Position numbers and translations under genes: made by a program
The notes under the pieces: generated by a model
Told to the model about the DNA's origin: nothing
The model's database searches: none
Seen by the model: only the letters and a program-made list of their open reading frames with translations
Source of the DNA: Phallusia mammillata
Lineage: Eukaryota; Chordata; Ascidiacea; Phlebobranchia; Ascidiidae
Direction of reading: 5' to 3'
Length of the DNA: 64,000 nt
NCBI GenBank assembly: GCA_003260075.1
Contig: QLIY01000114.1
Span: 78,612 to 142,611, forward strand
Part shown: positions 1 through 13,020 of the stretch, piece by piece
Layout of the letters: every line of letters begins with the position of its first letter
Position numbering within the stretch: the stretch's first letter is position 1

Positions 1-667
1 AAATTTCATCCAAATCCATCAAACATTTCATGGAAAAACGAGTCGGACAAACTTTGGGGAGAAACAAAAATGAAAGAAAAAAAAGAAATAAAAAAAAACA
101 CAATTTGAGTAAAATCAATATGTGTCCCCTTCAGGAAAGGGGACCCATAATTAGCACATTTTTAGGGAAAGCTAGCTAGGGCAGTTGAAGTTTTGACACA
201 CAATTCGGCTGCAAGGATGTTTTTTGACTTATTTGGAACACAATTTTTTTTAAAATTTAACATACAAACAGCAAACTATCTACTATTGATTTAAATTTCA
301 GCACAGTGAGGTTTTGACCCAAATATTTAGGGGTAAAGGATGGAAAAATAACTAAATCCAACTAAAATTTGCAAAATACTTTCAAACATTCACTAATGTA
401 CTAATTACCAAACTATGAAACTAGTGAGTCAATTAAATACAGTTAGTTTTTACAATTGCAAATGTAGTCGAGCTTTACAGTGCAGTTAGGTACCTATGTG
501 TCAAGTATATGAATAAAGTTCTTGACCGAAAACGAACTGCATCTATCATACTTGTATTAGACAGAAAATGGAAAAGGAAGGAAAAGGGACCCATACAAAT
601 GTTTACTAAAATAACCTCAACCTTCAAGTTTTTGGATCTAATCACACAAATGTAACATAGTTCTCAC
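1..667. other. presumed intron of SLC19 copy 2, no coding sequence seen
   Basis: By analogy with copy 1, exon 6 should follow the donor at 667 on the minus strand. I see no SLC19-like exon here, so the rest of the gene is presumably beyond the window edge. Confidence 0.5.
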
Positions 668-3600
668 CAAACACAGTGGCAACAGTTTCAACTGCCCCAT
701 TGTAGATCACTTCTGTTCGACTTGGCAAAATTGTTTCCCAGAGATTTTGAACATAATTGACCACCAATATCCACCCACATGTGGACAGTGCCCACCAGAC
801 TGACCATCTCAACAGAACTTTGTTAGTATAGCAAACCTTCAGGTCTCCAAGTAACTCAAGAACCACTGCTTTGAATGTTTTTGATTTTTCATGTTTCTGA
901 AACAAATATAGCATATTATTCTGGAATGCTTATGATATGAACATAGCATTTGTTAATTCATTGAATTATCTTATTCAATAGTGTTATAAACACATAATTA
1001 TTAAATATATATTTTTTGCGCTTCATAACGTTTTAACGTTGAGCAGCTGTTTCCGGCTTGATTATTGTTTTAGTGCAATTGTGTGACTATGTTGTCTTTC
1101 ACCTGCGAAAAGACTCAACTCAAGCATATGTACAAGAGTTGACATATAAACGCGTTCAGAGAAACATCAAGTCAACTTTAACTGTTTAACAACTGCAACT
1201 GAACAGACTGAGTGCAAGGTCATGCAAGTTGCCACAAGTACAAAATCAGGAGTGCAGAAAACTCAGTCAGCACAAATAAACTAACAACTTTTAAATTCAG
1301 CTGGAGACAATTTAGAGCTAACAGCACACATATATAACCACAAGAGACCAGAGATTTAATATAACATGTGATACAATGAGTTGATCATGGTAAGCACATT
1401 GTCTACTTAGCATGGTATTTTACAAATGATTATTGCTTTCGTCTATGTTTAACCAAATGGCTTACAGTGAAAACAAGCTATTGTTAGTTGCTTGGGGTGG
1501 AGAAAACAATACCAATGTTCATCACTCCAACTGCACAAGCTACAACTTTAGTTTGAAAGACCATAAAAATGAATATAAATTAAAAATACTCGAACCTTTG
1601 CTGTTGATTGTTTTAAATCTTCACTTTCTTCTTCAACTTGTAATTCCTCCCTTCCTGATGCAGTTGACTCATTGTCAGAAATGTAAAAAAATATTGTTTT
1701 CTTTGGTATGGGTAAAAAGAGTGAGATTAAAAAAGCAATGGAAACGTTGACAAGCGAAATAATGTGCAGATAGTAGTAACTGAGATGTGCCAAGGAGTAG
1801 AGCATTTGTGACAAAACAGACCCAATAAACAAACCAAGAAGTGTGGAAGCCCGTACATATGATGTGACTTTTTGATAATGATTTGTCTCGACAATACTAA
1901 AAAAGAAAGGAAAAACACTTCACAGGTAAATTTAGATTCAGTAATTTCAGGTATTTTATCACAAGTATTAAAAAAGTATCATTCCAAAAGTGGTCATATA
2001 AAATGTTGGTGCTGTATTGTTCTGCAATTTATATTGAAAACTTTAAAACAAACTACAACAGAAAATTCAGGCACCCTACGTGTAGATATAAGAGTAATAT
2101 CCAATTTCACCAGCTGTTGCAACTCCATAACAAAACTGCATTAACTGCATCATGGGCACTCCACTGGCAAAACACAACAATAGCCAACATGATATGTACC
2201 TAAAAAATCAAATTAAAATGTCGACATATAGCACGGAAGTTTGGTTTAGGCCAGGGTGGTCCGAACCCTTTCTGCATACAATCATTGAATAAATTTTCAA
2301 GTAGCCGGTCAACATATGACATGTCAAAGACTTTTTCTGGATTTGCGACAACATAAATGTGTTAATTTTTTGGCTGCAAACATCATTGCAGAAAACATTG
2401 GCACTTCAAGGAACTTTAAAACAGTTCTAACTGAATGCTAGCAGAGGAACATTATGGTAATAATATTTGGGGTTTAAAACATATAGTCAATTAAAACAGC
2501 AAATTCAGTACTTTAATACAAAAAGTTTCTACTTTTGTGGCCAGCCAAGTGCTTGCCAAACCTTTATGTGTCCCTCCAACCTCTTAGCCTTGGACCACCC
2601 TGGTTTAAGAAATTATGACCTTGAACAAAAAAAACTACATATGTTTCATGTGTGAAAACAATATTGGTACATAGGGGACAATAAACATTTGAAGAAAGTT
2701 AAGAAATTTTGTAGTTTAAAGTCAAGTCAGAAATTAAGTGATCTGATTTATGGTTGCTGTTTTTCCATTGTTTCTGTTGTGTTATTGTGTTATGGATAGC
2801 ATGTCTTAGGGTTACCAGAGGCTCAGAATTTCCTGGACATATCCGAAATAAGGACATGAAATATATGTCCGGAAATAATTTTAAAAAAACAGTCTTAATG
2901 TATGGATTTTTAATGCCATGTAGCATAAACTACAGTAGTTTTCTAAATTCTTTTTATGGGGTACTAAAAGATTTACTTTGTAAAGGTTTTCTGTGCTGAT
3001 TTTGATGTATCATTCACTCTACCGCACACATTCATGCAACTACACATTTAAAAAAAAATAACAACAATATTTGGTTAAAAAGGCCGGATCTTAAAAATAT
3101 TTTTTTGTAGCCTATTTAGAAACAAAACTTCACATTTTATCTCTTTGATAGTAATGCTATTTTATCAAAACTGGCACTTTTGGGGTTGGTAATGTGCAAC
3201 ATGCTATGTAATGAATTGTAACATAACTTTGGGGTCACCAAACATAGTTATTGAAACCATCCAGCATTTCCTCCATATAAATGACAACCCTAACATATCC
3301 AGGATTTCTTTTAGATGGAAGTAGAATAAGATATAGCTACATCAAATTTGTTTAAATTTTCTGTTTCATTTATAAAAACAATTGTTAACATTCTCTAGAC
3401 AAAACAGGTTAAAAAAATACATTGAAACAAAATTCACTTACCCAATACCCTGTGCAATAATAACAGGTTTGTATTTCACATAATCAGTAATAAGAAATAC
3501 TGGAATAAGTGATGCAAGATAGGAGTATATCCAAACAGGGTAAACAGAATTTACTAGTTGAGAAGATGTTAGATTCTGCTCAGGACCCTAATGAAAAAAT

Positions 3601-4558
3601 AACACGAAATTGTCTTGTTCTCGCTAGTAAAATTACTGGTTGCTGTAAATTTTTGATTTGTTATTTGATCGTAATTTCATAATCTTTTACGATTTGGGTA
3701 ATTTGATCATAAGTTTGTTAACAAATATATACAGGTGTATTTTAGAAGTCTAGCAATGCACTGATTTGTTTCTTTGCACATGCATTATACCGTATTTGCT
3801 CGATTGTAAGCCGCCCTCGTTTATAAGCCGCCCTCGATTGTAAGCCACCCTCGATTATAAGCCGCACAAACGGCAGCTAAAAAACAATAGAAGCCGCGGC
3901 TTACAATCGAGCAAATACGGTAGGTAAAAAACTGGATAAATCACAACCAATACTTATGTACAAAATAATAACTTTCTATATATACCTGTTAAGTAAAGAA
4001 CTGATTACATTTGTTTTTATTAGGAACACAGTAATAATGTAAACTATAAGTGCAATATGTATTTCCGATGTTCTAAAATGTCTAACTAATGCCAGAATAA
4101 AGCACTGGTCTTACAGTATCTTAGAAAGGTACGATGAGACCGGTGATTGGTGTTTTGTAACAAATTAAGCAAGAGTATCAAATTAAGCAAGAGTCTGTGA
4201 TACAAATGCTATGCTTGAAAACCAATATAATAAAATAGCTTAGACAGGCCTGCAAGAGGCTTGATATAAATTAAGCAATTATGTAGGTTGAACCAATTTA
4301 GCCTGTTTCACTAACAACATAAACAATTAAGTTAGTTTTAGGTGAAAAGGAAATAATATATTTTATTGTTTTGTTACACATGAGCTGTACTTTGGTGTCG
4401 TAAGTATATTTTTTCGGAGTAAGGACCAATTGGAAACTTACCATCAAATATGGTGTTAGAAATGGTTCCGAAGGTTTGAGATAGTTGAAAACTCCACACA
4501 AGCAAAGCAGAACAGTGGGATATATCCATGATTCAGTTTTTCGATATTCATTTGCCAT
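668..4558 (-). CDS. SLC19-family thiamine/folate-type carrier, copy 2 (3' part outside window)
   Basis: Multi-pass membrane carrier of the SLC19 family, which takes up thiamine or reduced folate across the plasma membrane. Five exons are visible on the minus strand: 4442-4558 (ATG at 4558), 3442-3587, 2080-2199, about 1596-1896 and 668-896; later exons lie beyond base 1. Exon 1 carries the family hallmark [12 protein letters not shown]. Exon 2 has [10 protein letters not shown] and [11 protein letters not shown], exon 3 [16 protein letters not shown], exon 4 [10 protein letters not shown] and [12 protein letters not shown], exon 5 [12 protein letters not shown] and QNLWE. These resemble vertebrate SLC19A2/A3 (thiamine) more than SLC19A1. 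Exon lengths (117, 146, 120 for exons 1-3) and phases equal those of the neighbouring copy, so the two arose by tandem duplication. The exon 4 donor is ambiguous (GTTCGA at 1595 or GTATTT six bases on). Family is certain; the substrate is inferred. Confidence 0.88.
2252..2602. mobile_element. hAT-like non-autonomous element
   Basis: The ends are inverted copies of CAGGGTGGTCC (left 2252, right end 2602). They are flanked by an imperfect 8-base duplication, GTTTAGGC at 2244 and GTTTAAGA at 2603. It lies in intron 2 of SLC19 copy 2 and has no transposase. Confidence 0.55.
2807..3293. mobile_element. possible short inverted-repeat element
   Basis: The left end TTAGGGTTACCA and the right end TGACAACCCTAA form an imperfect inverted repeat. 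The interior has the ATAAGGACA motif also seen near both ends of the element at 46963-48175. No clear target duplication. It lies in intron 2 of SLC19 copy 2. Confidence 0.3.
3790..3920. mobile_element. palindromic MITE with TA flanks
   Basis: The left terminus CCGTATTTGCTCGATTGTAA is repeated inverted at the right end (about 26 bases nearly perfect), and each side is flanked by TA (3788-3789, 3921-3922), as in Tc1/mariner-type elements. The interior is three to four tandem copies of an 18-base unit, CTCGATTGTAAGCCGCCC with variants. Degenerate relatives occur at about 13055-13110, 13303-13350 and 13628-13660. No coding capacity. Confidence 0.7.
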
Positions 4559-5367
4559 TTTTTGTTCTTTAATTTACTTATTATAAACTTTACTAAATAA
4601 AGTCATCATGGCCTGTTGAAAGAGAATGCAACTACATTTTTTTTGTAAGCACTCTTATAAAAAAGATAACTAAAATTAATTTATGAAAAAGACATTTAGA
4701 GAAATTTACACAGGCAAAATATTTACTTGATCAAAAATACTCCATAATTATTGCATAGTCTACAATCTAGAAAAAAATATTACAATGTGTAAAACATCCA
4801 AAAATACTCAGTGCAACAATTTATTTTGAAGTTTACACAAGGGTAAAACTGTAGCTCTGAACAATTAATAAACAAATGTATAGATTTCAGTATTTTACCC
4901 AAGTCAGATAAATCTTCATGATCACTGAAATCAGTTTTGATCTAATGCATATAAAAAAATTAAAACATTATAAAGAAGATGTGGCTTCATCAAATCTTGA
5001 AGGAAGTACAAACATGTTTGTAGGTAGTACAGAAAGTTTTTAGTTAATAAACTCCAAATTACTTGAATTATTTTGTCAACGACATAATATCTCAAAGCAA
5101 CTATCCGTCATTGAAACATGCCAATTTAGAAGTATATGGGTTGTAAAGATTTTAAACTTATTATTGTTGGATTGATTGATTAATTTTATTGTGGTTTGTT
5201 TATATTTCTGTGTTCCCCCCCCCCTGAATTATTTTGTCAACAACATGATATCTCAAAGCAACCACTTGTCATTCAAACATGCCACTTTAGAAGTATATGG
5301 GTTGTAAAAATTATTATTGTAGGATTGATTTATTATTGTTGGATTGATCGATTTTATTTTGGTTTGT
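4559..5367. other. intergenic, between the two SLC19 copies
   Basis: AT-rich. The part at 5063-5213 is copied at 5225-5375 across a poly-C run, so the right edge is a haplotype join. The second haplotype copy leads into the last exon of SLC19 copy 1. No gene seen. Confidence 0.6.
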
Positions 5368-8300
5368 TTATATTTCTGTGTCTTCCTTGAATTGTTTGTC
5401 AGCCACTTCCTTCACATCTGATTGCATTTCAGTTTCTGGTTGCCTATGGCATCCATTCTTGACTAAATAATACAGCCCATGTCCCAGGAAAATTATGGAA
5501 ATAATTCCAAAATATCCACTGCAAAATAAAACATGTATTAGAAAGCTGCACACTGTTTCAACCCATAATTTCTCATCAGTGCAGCTGATGACAAGATATT
5601 GGCTGTATGACCTAGTGTAGCCACCATACGACACTCTAGTCCCCCCCCCCCTGCAAAATAAAACATGTATTAGAAAGCTGCACACTGTTTCAACCCATGA
5701 TGCCTCATCAGTGCAGCTGGTGACAAGATATTGGCTGTATGACCTAGCGTAGCCACCTTACACACTCCAGTCTGTTAGGAATAACAAGCTGATAAACTAT
5801 GCCTCACCAAACCTGTTTGATGCTACAACTGGGCATAAACCACAGAAAGTAACATGCATTATGTTTCTATAACTTGATTACTTATTATAAGAAATCAATA
5901 TGTCGAAAATGTTTGAACAAAACCAAAAAAACACAAACTTAAAAAATGTGTGATTAGTACAGCCCCCCCCCCCCATTTATTTTATTTGAGACAAGGTATC
6001 TGCTTTTTTTGTATTTGATGATTTATTCACTTTGTGACAAATGCAAGTTTATATCTACTTTTACAGGTGGTAATCTGTATTTCATTTTAAATGCCAACTT
6101 GAATTGTTTTACCAATCCCGAATTTTAATGCCATTTGATTTAGCGGGTGAAATACTTCAGCTAAACTCATTTTAATTGTCATGTATTTACCTGTATATGA
6201 TAAATTGTGTTTCCACATCGAGTGCAAAGCCCACTCTGTCTATGAGAATGATTGTTAGAACTGTATTAAGGGCAACAGCTGCAAACGTGTTTACACCAAA
6301 AACCAAAGCAAATCTTTGTGTTGTGAGACCAACAGCCAACTGAAACCTGAACAGATGACCTTGGTTAGTGTTGCAAGAGTTTGTGTCTAAACTGCTGATC
6401 TTTATTTAATCGAAGTTACATTTTCACTAATCACATATTTTTGTTAGTTTTGTATAAAATATTAACAAGAGTTTAAAACCCCCCCCCCCCAACAGCCAAC
6501 TGAAACCTGAACAGATGACCTTGGTTAGTGTTGCAAAAGTTTGTGTCTAAACTGCTGATCTTTATTTAATCGACATATTTTCACCAATCACATATTTTTC
6601 TTAGTTTTGTGTAACATATCAACAAGAGTATAAATGCCTGGTTGAAACAAGCCCAAAATGGCAAATACTGATTCAAACTATTTGCCACAACTTGACTTAA
6701 GCAATGACTATACTTGACTTAACTAACTAACCATTCAGGATAGCTGGCATAATGAGTTACAAAATCCAGCTGTTTTAGAATATTTGTTTCAAATCCGGGC
6801 CTTCATTTTCCCCCCCCCCAGCCCAAAATGGCAAATACTGATTCAAACTATTTGCCACAACTTGACTATACTTGACTTAGGTAACTAACCATTCAGGATA
6901 GCGAAGACTGGCATAATGAGTTACAAAATCCAGCTGTTTTAGAATATTTGTTTTAAATCCGGGCCTTCATTTTAAAAAAAATAATAAAACAGAACTGCAA
7001 GCAACAAGACAGTCACTTGATTGATTTAAGAAACATAACTTGATCCTGGCAGCTGATCAATAGTAAACAGAAACCACACAGATCTGTGCATATAAGCTTG
7101 AGTTAAAGACTATTGAGTGATAAACAACCTAAAAACAAGCAATGTAACAGTTTAAATTCATACTTATAAACAAGTCTAAACATGCACATCATTTTGGCTT
7201 GCCAAAATCAGTGCCAATCTTGGCACACTGCCAGGAGTTGCTGACCCCTAATCTAAATAAATTCAGCTCTGTTTCTGTATTCATACAAATGCTGTTATGT
7301 TTCTGTATCAGGCATTCTGTTTCTGTATTAAATACAATTCATGTAGAAAACAGTGCAACTTCCTAAGCCTGCAGGCAACCACTAATCTACATACTGCCTA
7401 ACCACACAAGTGCAATTTATACCAAAGCAGTCAACAAGACATTTAAATATTTGCTAATGCTGCACAAAGTTTGGCCATCAGTGATACTGTGTATTGTTGT
7501 GACTTTGTCTTGTTTACTACAATGCTAAATGCATAACTAGTTTTTCACTGGCCACAGAAATGAATGGCGTTCCAAAAATGTTGCAAGTATACTTACCAAA
7601 AACTTTGTCAGCAAAGCAAAATGTATTAATCAACAATTAACAACAGCAAAAGCCCTTTTTCTTCACAATAGAAAGGAATTTCGATTTTGAAATCAGATTC
7701 ATTATACTGGTATGTGCATCCAATTACCTCATTTATTCCATTTTCAAACTTTTTGACTTGAAGGTTTTCTACATTTTTAATAGTATACAGGGGCCATAGA
7801 TTTTAAGTTTTACTTTCAATGGCCCATGGACCATAAAAAGTTAAGAATCACAGCCCTAGGTGTGCAAAATAAAAGATTTTTATGTCACTTACTGTGTAAT
7901 CGTGATAACAAAGTTATAGAGGAAGATGAAAATCACATAGGCTCCGTAACAAACCCAAATGTTTTCCGTCCAATACATCAACATCAGAAGGCCAAACTTA
8001 AGCAGGGAGCACACACCAAGAGCAAGTTCTCCCCATGTTGCCCAGTTTAGCTTGATAAAGCCAACAGAAAATGCACCTAATGCCCCTGTTGGACAAATCA
8101 AAGTTTTAAATGCGGAAATACATACACTGCTGTAACACAATACCTCAGTCATAAATGCACTTTGCATTTGTTGCATGGGTGAAACGCTTTTAAACACACA
8201 TCGTGTACAAAAGTAAGAGTTAATTTTTCCGTCAGGTGGTTCATTATATGATACATATGGGACAGTCCGCTAACTAATAGTTTTGTTTATAATATGAAGC

Positions 8301-11242
8301 TCAAAAAGGTGGTGAATAATGAACAACAATATTAAAATGACAGTACAGTAACTTCTCTAAAAAAACCCATACAGTATGCTACCTATCACATAGACTCGAA
8401 TATAAGTACATGACCCACTCTTGTTTCTTGTTTACAATATAAGTACCTAGAACAGTTGCAAGTGATTCCACAGCCCCATTGTATATTTCATTCTGATCAC
8501 TAGGCTGTATAGTCTCCCATAAATTTTGTATGTAGTTGACAACCAACAACCATCCACAAGTAGACAAAGCCCACCATGCGGACCATCGAAGCAGTACAAC
8601 ATTGGTGTAACATACTTTTACATCAGACCACAAGTTTTTCAACACAATCTTCCAGCCTGGAGTTGCAGTTTTCGTAAGTGGGTTCTGTGAAATGTCAAAT
8701 GCAATGTTATGTCTTATTTACTGAAAAATTAGCCTAAAAAACATACAAGGTTGTGTCAAAGACAATTTTATTTTGCACCTGATGGAAATAAACCCACAGA
8801 GCAGTGGTTTCTAACCCGGGAGTTTTAAAACCATAGTGTTTTGCCAAAGAATTCTTTTTTTAATTATATAAAACATATTTGCACAGAAGTTCTTTATTTA
8901 ACAACAAACTATTTTGAATTTATGATATTTTCTGCTTTATGCAACACTTTTTTCCCTTGAGAAATGGAACTTCTAGTATATTATAAAATCTAACAATACA
9001 TCAACATAAAAAGGCTAAACCTAAGCAGGGAACAAACACCAAGAGCAAGTTATCCCCATGTTGCTTAATCTATTAAGCTAACAACCAAAAGGGTAAAAAT
9101 CATTACTACTAAAAGGTTGGAAAACACTCATGAATAGCAGAGTTTATTGCACATTTAACAACTTATGAAGAACATCTCACATTTTGGCTTTCCTGAAGAA
9201 TAGTAGTGGATGAAAATGATGTTCCCACTTCTGTGTTATCCTCATCTTTGGATTCAACAAAAAAGAAGAGGGTCTTCTTTGGCATTGGAAGGAAGAGAGA
9301 GATAAAGAAGCCGATGGTCACATTAACGAGGGATATGACATTGAGGTAGAGGTAATCCAAATGGGCCAGGGACACCAAAAGTTGAGCAAGTAATGATCCA
9401 AAGAAAAGACCAAATAATGTAGTTGCTCGAACATAGGATGTCACACGCTGGTAATGCTCTTGTTTTACAATGCTATGACAAAAATAAATATAGAAAACCT
9501 TAGTTAAACTAAGATATGCATAATTCGATCTTTGTCTAACTCAGACAAAATTTGGTGTAGAAATGCTTTGTAATGTGGTAAGGCTTGAACTAAATTAACA
9601 TTGGCTAATCCGATATATAAGCTATTGCTGCCAGCCATAGTATCAAGTTTAAAGAGCTCTTCTGGCAAATGTGATTTTTGTTCCGACATTTCAACTTGTA
9701 TAGGAAGTCGAAACGTTGGAACAAAAATCACATTTGCCAGAAGAGCTCTTTAAACTTGATTGGCTAATCCGGTTCGCCGCGAAATCTTACAAATTTGCAT
9801 AGTCTAAATGGGACTGGAATAACCAAGGTTTACAGTATTAGGTAATGTTTGTGTATAATACTGACTGACAGTCTTTTTCTTTGTGTATTTCTGTACATTT
9901 GATAATATAATGCAATTAGCTCCTTACATTATAATCAGGCTAACTTTGAAAAGGAACACTTGATTAAAATGTATATAGATGGATCCAAATAGTCACTCTT
10001 TGGTAAATAGTATAATCCATTTAACTGCATAGGAATCAGAAATCCCTACCACAGCCATGGCCATGGCCTACTTATATTGATGTATTGTTAGCTCTTTCAA
10101 TTTTTTACGCAACAAATAGAATTTACATTTCTTTAAGTAAAAAATGTTAAGAAAATGAACTGCTTAATTGCATAGTTAAAACTTTTAAAATGTTTACCTA
10201 TAAATGTACGAGTAGTATCCAATTTCACCAGCTGTTGCTATTCCATAGCAGAATTGCATTAACTGCATTAAAGGAACTCCATTAGCAAAGACAAGCAGCA
10301 GCCAACAGGATATATACCTAGAAGACATTTTCATGTATGTTAAAATGCATGCAAGTTTTTGATGCAGTATCATTTTTAATTTAGGAGTTTTAAATGTTCT
10401 GAATGCAAGTACAATACTGATGAATGTTTTTTTTTTGAAAAACAACAACAATTTATTGCTATGTTTTGCTTGAGATAATACTGAGAAGATATTAAGTGTG
10501 GAGAATGGTTTACTCAAATTGTATACAGTACTGTCTTGTCAAATTACAGCAACACTTAACAGTATACCAATTTAAATTATTTTTACACAAAAGCATCAAG
10601 TCAATACATGATAAGCTGCAGACAGTGCACACTGTTTTGGCCTTTTGGGTCTCATCAGTGTGGCTGGTTACAAGAGATTGGCCATATGAGCTAATGTAGC
10701 CACCTTACAGCACTCCAGTTGGTTGGGAGTAATAGGCTGAAAAGCCATGCCTCACCAAATCTGTTCGATGCCACCACACAGCATAAAAATAATTGGTTCA
10801 CACAGGAGAAATTAGACTTTTCTAAAAGGCCAATGGTAAACACAACTACAGCATTTTCTGTGTGTTTTAAGGTTAAGAAAAATTTTGAATGTTTGATTTT
10901 ACCCCAAGCTTTGTAGGATGATGACAGGTTTGTACTTGACATAGTCAGTAAGCAGGAACACTGGTAACAACAGAGCAAGGTAGGAATAAATCCAAACAGG
11001 ATAAATTGCATTAACTACTTCCTCTTCTGTAAGATTTTTTCTTGGCCCCTAAAACAAAAACAAATGCATTATTTTTATTGCTCCTAAAAATACCTCACAG
11101 TTATACAGAATTTTATATACTGTACCATTAAATATGGTGTGATAAATGGTTCAGATGGCTTCACATATGTAAAAAATCCATAAGTACACAGTAAAAGTGT
11201 TGGCCTTGTCCAAGTCCTGTCCAAAGTCGGTGTATCCATCAT
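5368..11242 (-). CDS. SLC19-family thiamine-type carrier, copy 1 (complete)
   Basis: Complete minus-strand carrier gene. Exons: 11126-11242, 10903-11048, 10198-10317, 9181-9472, 8447-8684, 7893-8085, 6191-6346 and 5368-5518. All junctions are GT-AG and the phases agree (1413 nt, 470 residues), close to the usual SLC19A2/A3 length. Start: tandem ATGs at 11242. Motifs in order: [128 protein letters not shown], then a hydrophilic acidic tail. These fit the 12-helix SLC19 fold, with thiamine uptake the likeliest role. Introns are inflated by haplotype joins at the poly-C runs near 5214, 5641, 6479 and 6811; 6490-6511 repeats the start of exon 7. The stop lies about 0.8 kb before copy 2's ATG. Confidence 0.92.
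5541..5640 (-). repeat. dispersed SINE-like repeat (copy a; allelic copy at 5673-5770)
   Basis: Member of a dispersed family whose core reads CACCAGCTGCACTGATGAG on one strand, next to GTGCACTGTCTGCA. Other copies are at 10615-10725, 11455-11550, 28722-28770, 53986-54085, 59525-59605 and 59956-60040. The copy at 5673-5770 follows a poly-C run and is probably the other allele of this one. Confidence 0.6.
9600..9771. repeat. 43-bp perfect hairpin inside a 13-bp direct repeat
   Basis: Arms 9642-9684 and 9718-9760 are perfect reverse complements over 43 bases with a 33-base loop. The segment is bounded by the direct repeat ATTGGCTAATCCG at 9600-9612 and 9759-9771. It lies in intron 3 of SLC19 copy 1. 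It could be a foldback transposon, a template-switch insertion or an assembly foldback. Confidence 0.75.
10615..10725 (-). repeat. dispersed SINE-like repeat (copy c)
   Basis: Contains CAGACAGTGCACACTGTTT, GTCTCATCAGTGTGGCTGG and ATATGAGCTAATGTAGCCAC, the same order as the other copies. It lies in intron 2 of SLC19 copy 1. Confidence 0.6.
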
Positions 11243-11454
11243 TCAAGATTTACTGAAACAAGCAAAAATCCCAGACTGTCCCTGTAATTTAAAAACATGT
11301 TTTTATATTTTGTATTTATTTTATATTTGCAATTAAATCAACTGAAGAGTTTTTAACAGTATCATGAAGAAGTCACTTTTTACATGTGTGAAAATAACAC
11401 ATACATAATGTGATTAATGTTAGTGAAATGCGAAATCATTGTTTAACATTGAAA

Positions 11455-11550
11455 TCCATGGCTACACATGCTAATACGGCCTATCTTTTGTCACCAGCTG
11501 CACTGATGAGACCTCATCGGTCGCAAAAGTGTGCACTGTCTGCATTAACA
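11455..11550 (+). repeat. dispersed SINE-like repeat (copy d)
   Basis: Opposite orientation to copy c: GCTAATACGGCCTATCTTTT, CACCAGCTGCACTGATGAGA and GTGTGCACTGTCTGCA. It lies upstream of the SLC19 copy 1 start. Confidence 0.6.
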
Positions 11551-13020
11551 AATATACTTTCCAATATTTACCCAACTTTAGTATTTAACACCAATCAACA
11601 AAGCTACAAACCACAGTTGTTTTGATTTTACAGTGTCAAACATTTGCATTGAAAACTACAGTACAACTTTAATTCAGGCCTTACTAATGCATAATGAAAC
11701 AACTCATTTTACATTGAGTCAACTTTGTCATAGGTTACTTTTGGGGTTGACATAGTATTACCTCTGCATTCAGAGTTATAGCAAGTGTTTGACAAGCTTC
11801 TCATACAGCAAACACTTCAAATCATGATAATAAAAGTTTGTTTGAGAAGTCGCCAATGAACAAACAACTCATGTTTAAGAAATACACTTGTTATTGAATA
11901 GAATTTGGTCAATATTTAATTGACAGGTGAGGTAGATGATGTAATGTTTGCCTCAGTAAATCAATAGGGTTGTTCAAAGTATCTAATCTTTTGGATTCGG
12001 ATCCAGTCATAACAACAGTGGCGCACTGGAGACATATTTAGCAATTAGCATGTGACAATTGTTTATTACGCATTGATTAAAATATAGTGGGTAAACGCTG
12101 CTACGTTTAACTTTCGTACTGCAGAAAGGCAGGTAGTTTAATAGGGATTTAAAGATTAACCACCCAATGTCTCAACTTTGTTTGCTAGGCCAAAATGAAT
12201 GCACAGCCAAAATGGTATAAAACTGGATTCAATATTCTATTTCAAGACAATTATTCTAGATTACTCAGTTATTCTACTTTGAACATCCCATACCCAGTGT
12301 TGGCCTGATTGCACAGGAAACATACAAGATGGGGGCATCTTGATGGTGGACTCATTTTGAATACAGCACATCCAGGTGTTGCCAAGAGTAATTAAACAGC
12401 ATTTGTTAACCACAGAACAAGAAGTTAAACAAAAAAATATGATGGTATTTGCGGTAAATATACTTTCCAATGTTTACATAACATTAGTATTTTAAAACCC
12501 ACAAACTGACACTTTTTTGGTTTTGCAGTGTCAAACATTTCATGAAAAAAACTACAGTGCAGCTTGTTTCATGATGTTTTTGAAGCAATGAACCAGAGTC
12601 AACTTTGTCCAAAGGTTACCCCCCCCCCCAAAAAAATATGATGGTATTTGCGGTAAATATACTTTCCAATGTTTACATAACATTAGTATTTTAAAACCCA
12701 CAAACTGACACTTTTTTGGTTTTGCAGTGTCAAACATTTCATGAAAAAAACTACAGTGCAGCTTGTTTCATGATGTTTTTGAAGCAATGATCCGGAGTCA
12801 ACTTTGTCCAAAGGTTACTTTTGGGGTTGACATCGTCTTACCTCTGCATTCAGAGTTATAGCAAGTGTTTGACAAGCTTTTCATACAGCAAACACTTCAA
12901 ATCATGATAATGAGAGTTTGTTTGAGAAGCCACCAATGAACAAACTTGTGATTGAATAGTATTTGGTCAATACTTAATTGACAGGTGAGGTAGATGATGT
13001 AATGTTTGCCTAAAAAACAA
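11549..13020. repeat. local duplication of a ~410-bp block
   Basis: A block at 11549-11960 recurs, diverged, at 12650-13010, with a truncated extra copy at 12457-12619 that ends in poly-C (the last looks like a haplotype join). Shared words include CAGAGTTATAGCAAGTGTTT and GACAGGTGAGGTAGATGATG. A further segment, 12329-12450, is related to 14419-14545 (TTGATGGTGGACTC versus TTAATGGTGGACTC). No gene seen. Confidence 0.55.

Noticed and set aside
9504-9731. 75-codon minus-strand frame over the hairpin
   Set aside because: Part of it is the hairpin arm; no family match and an intronic position.
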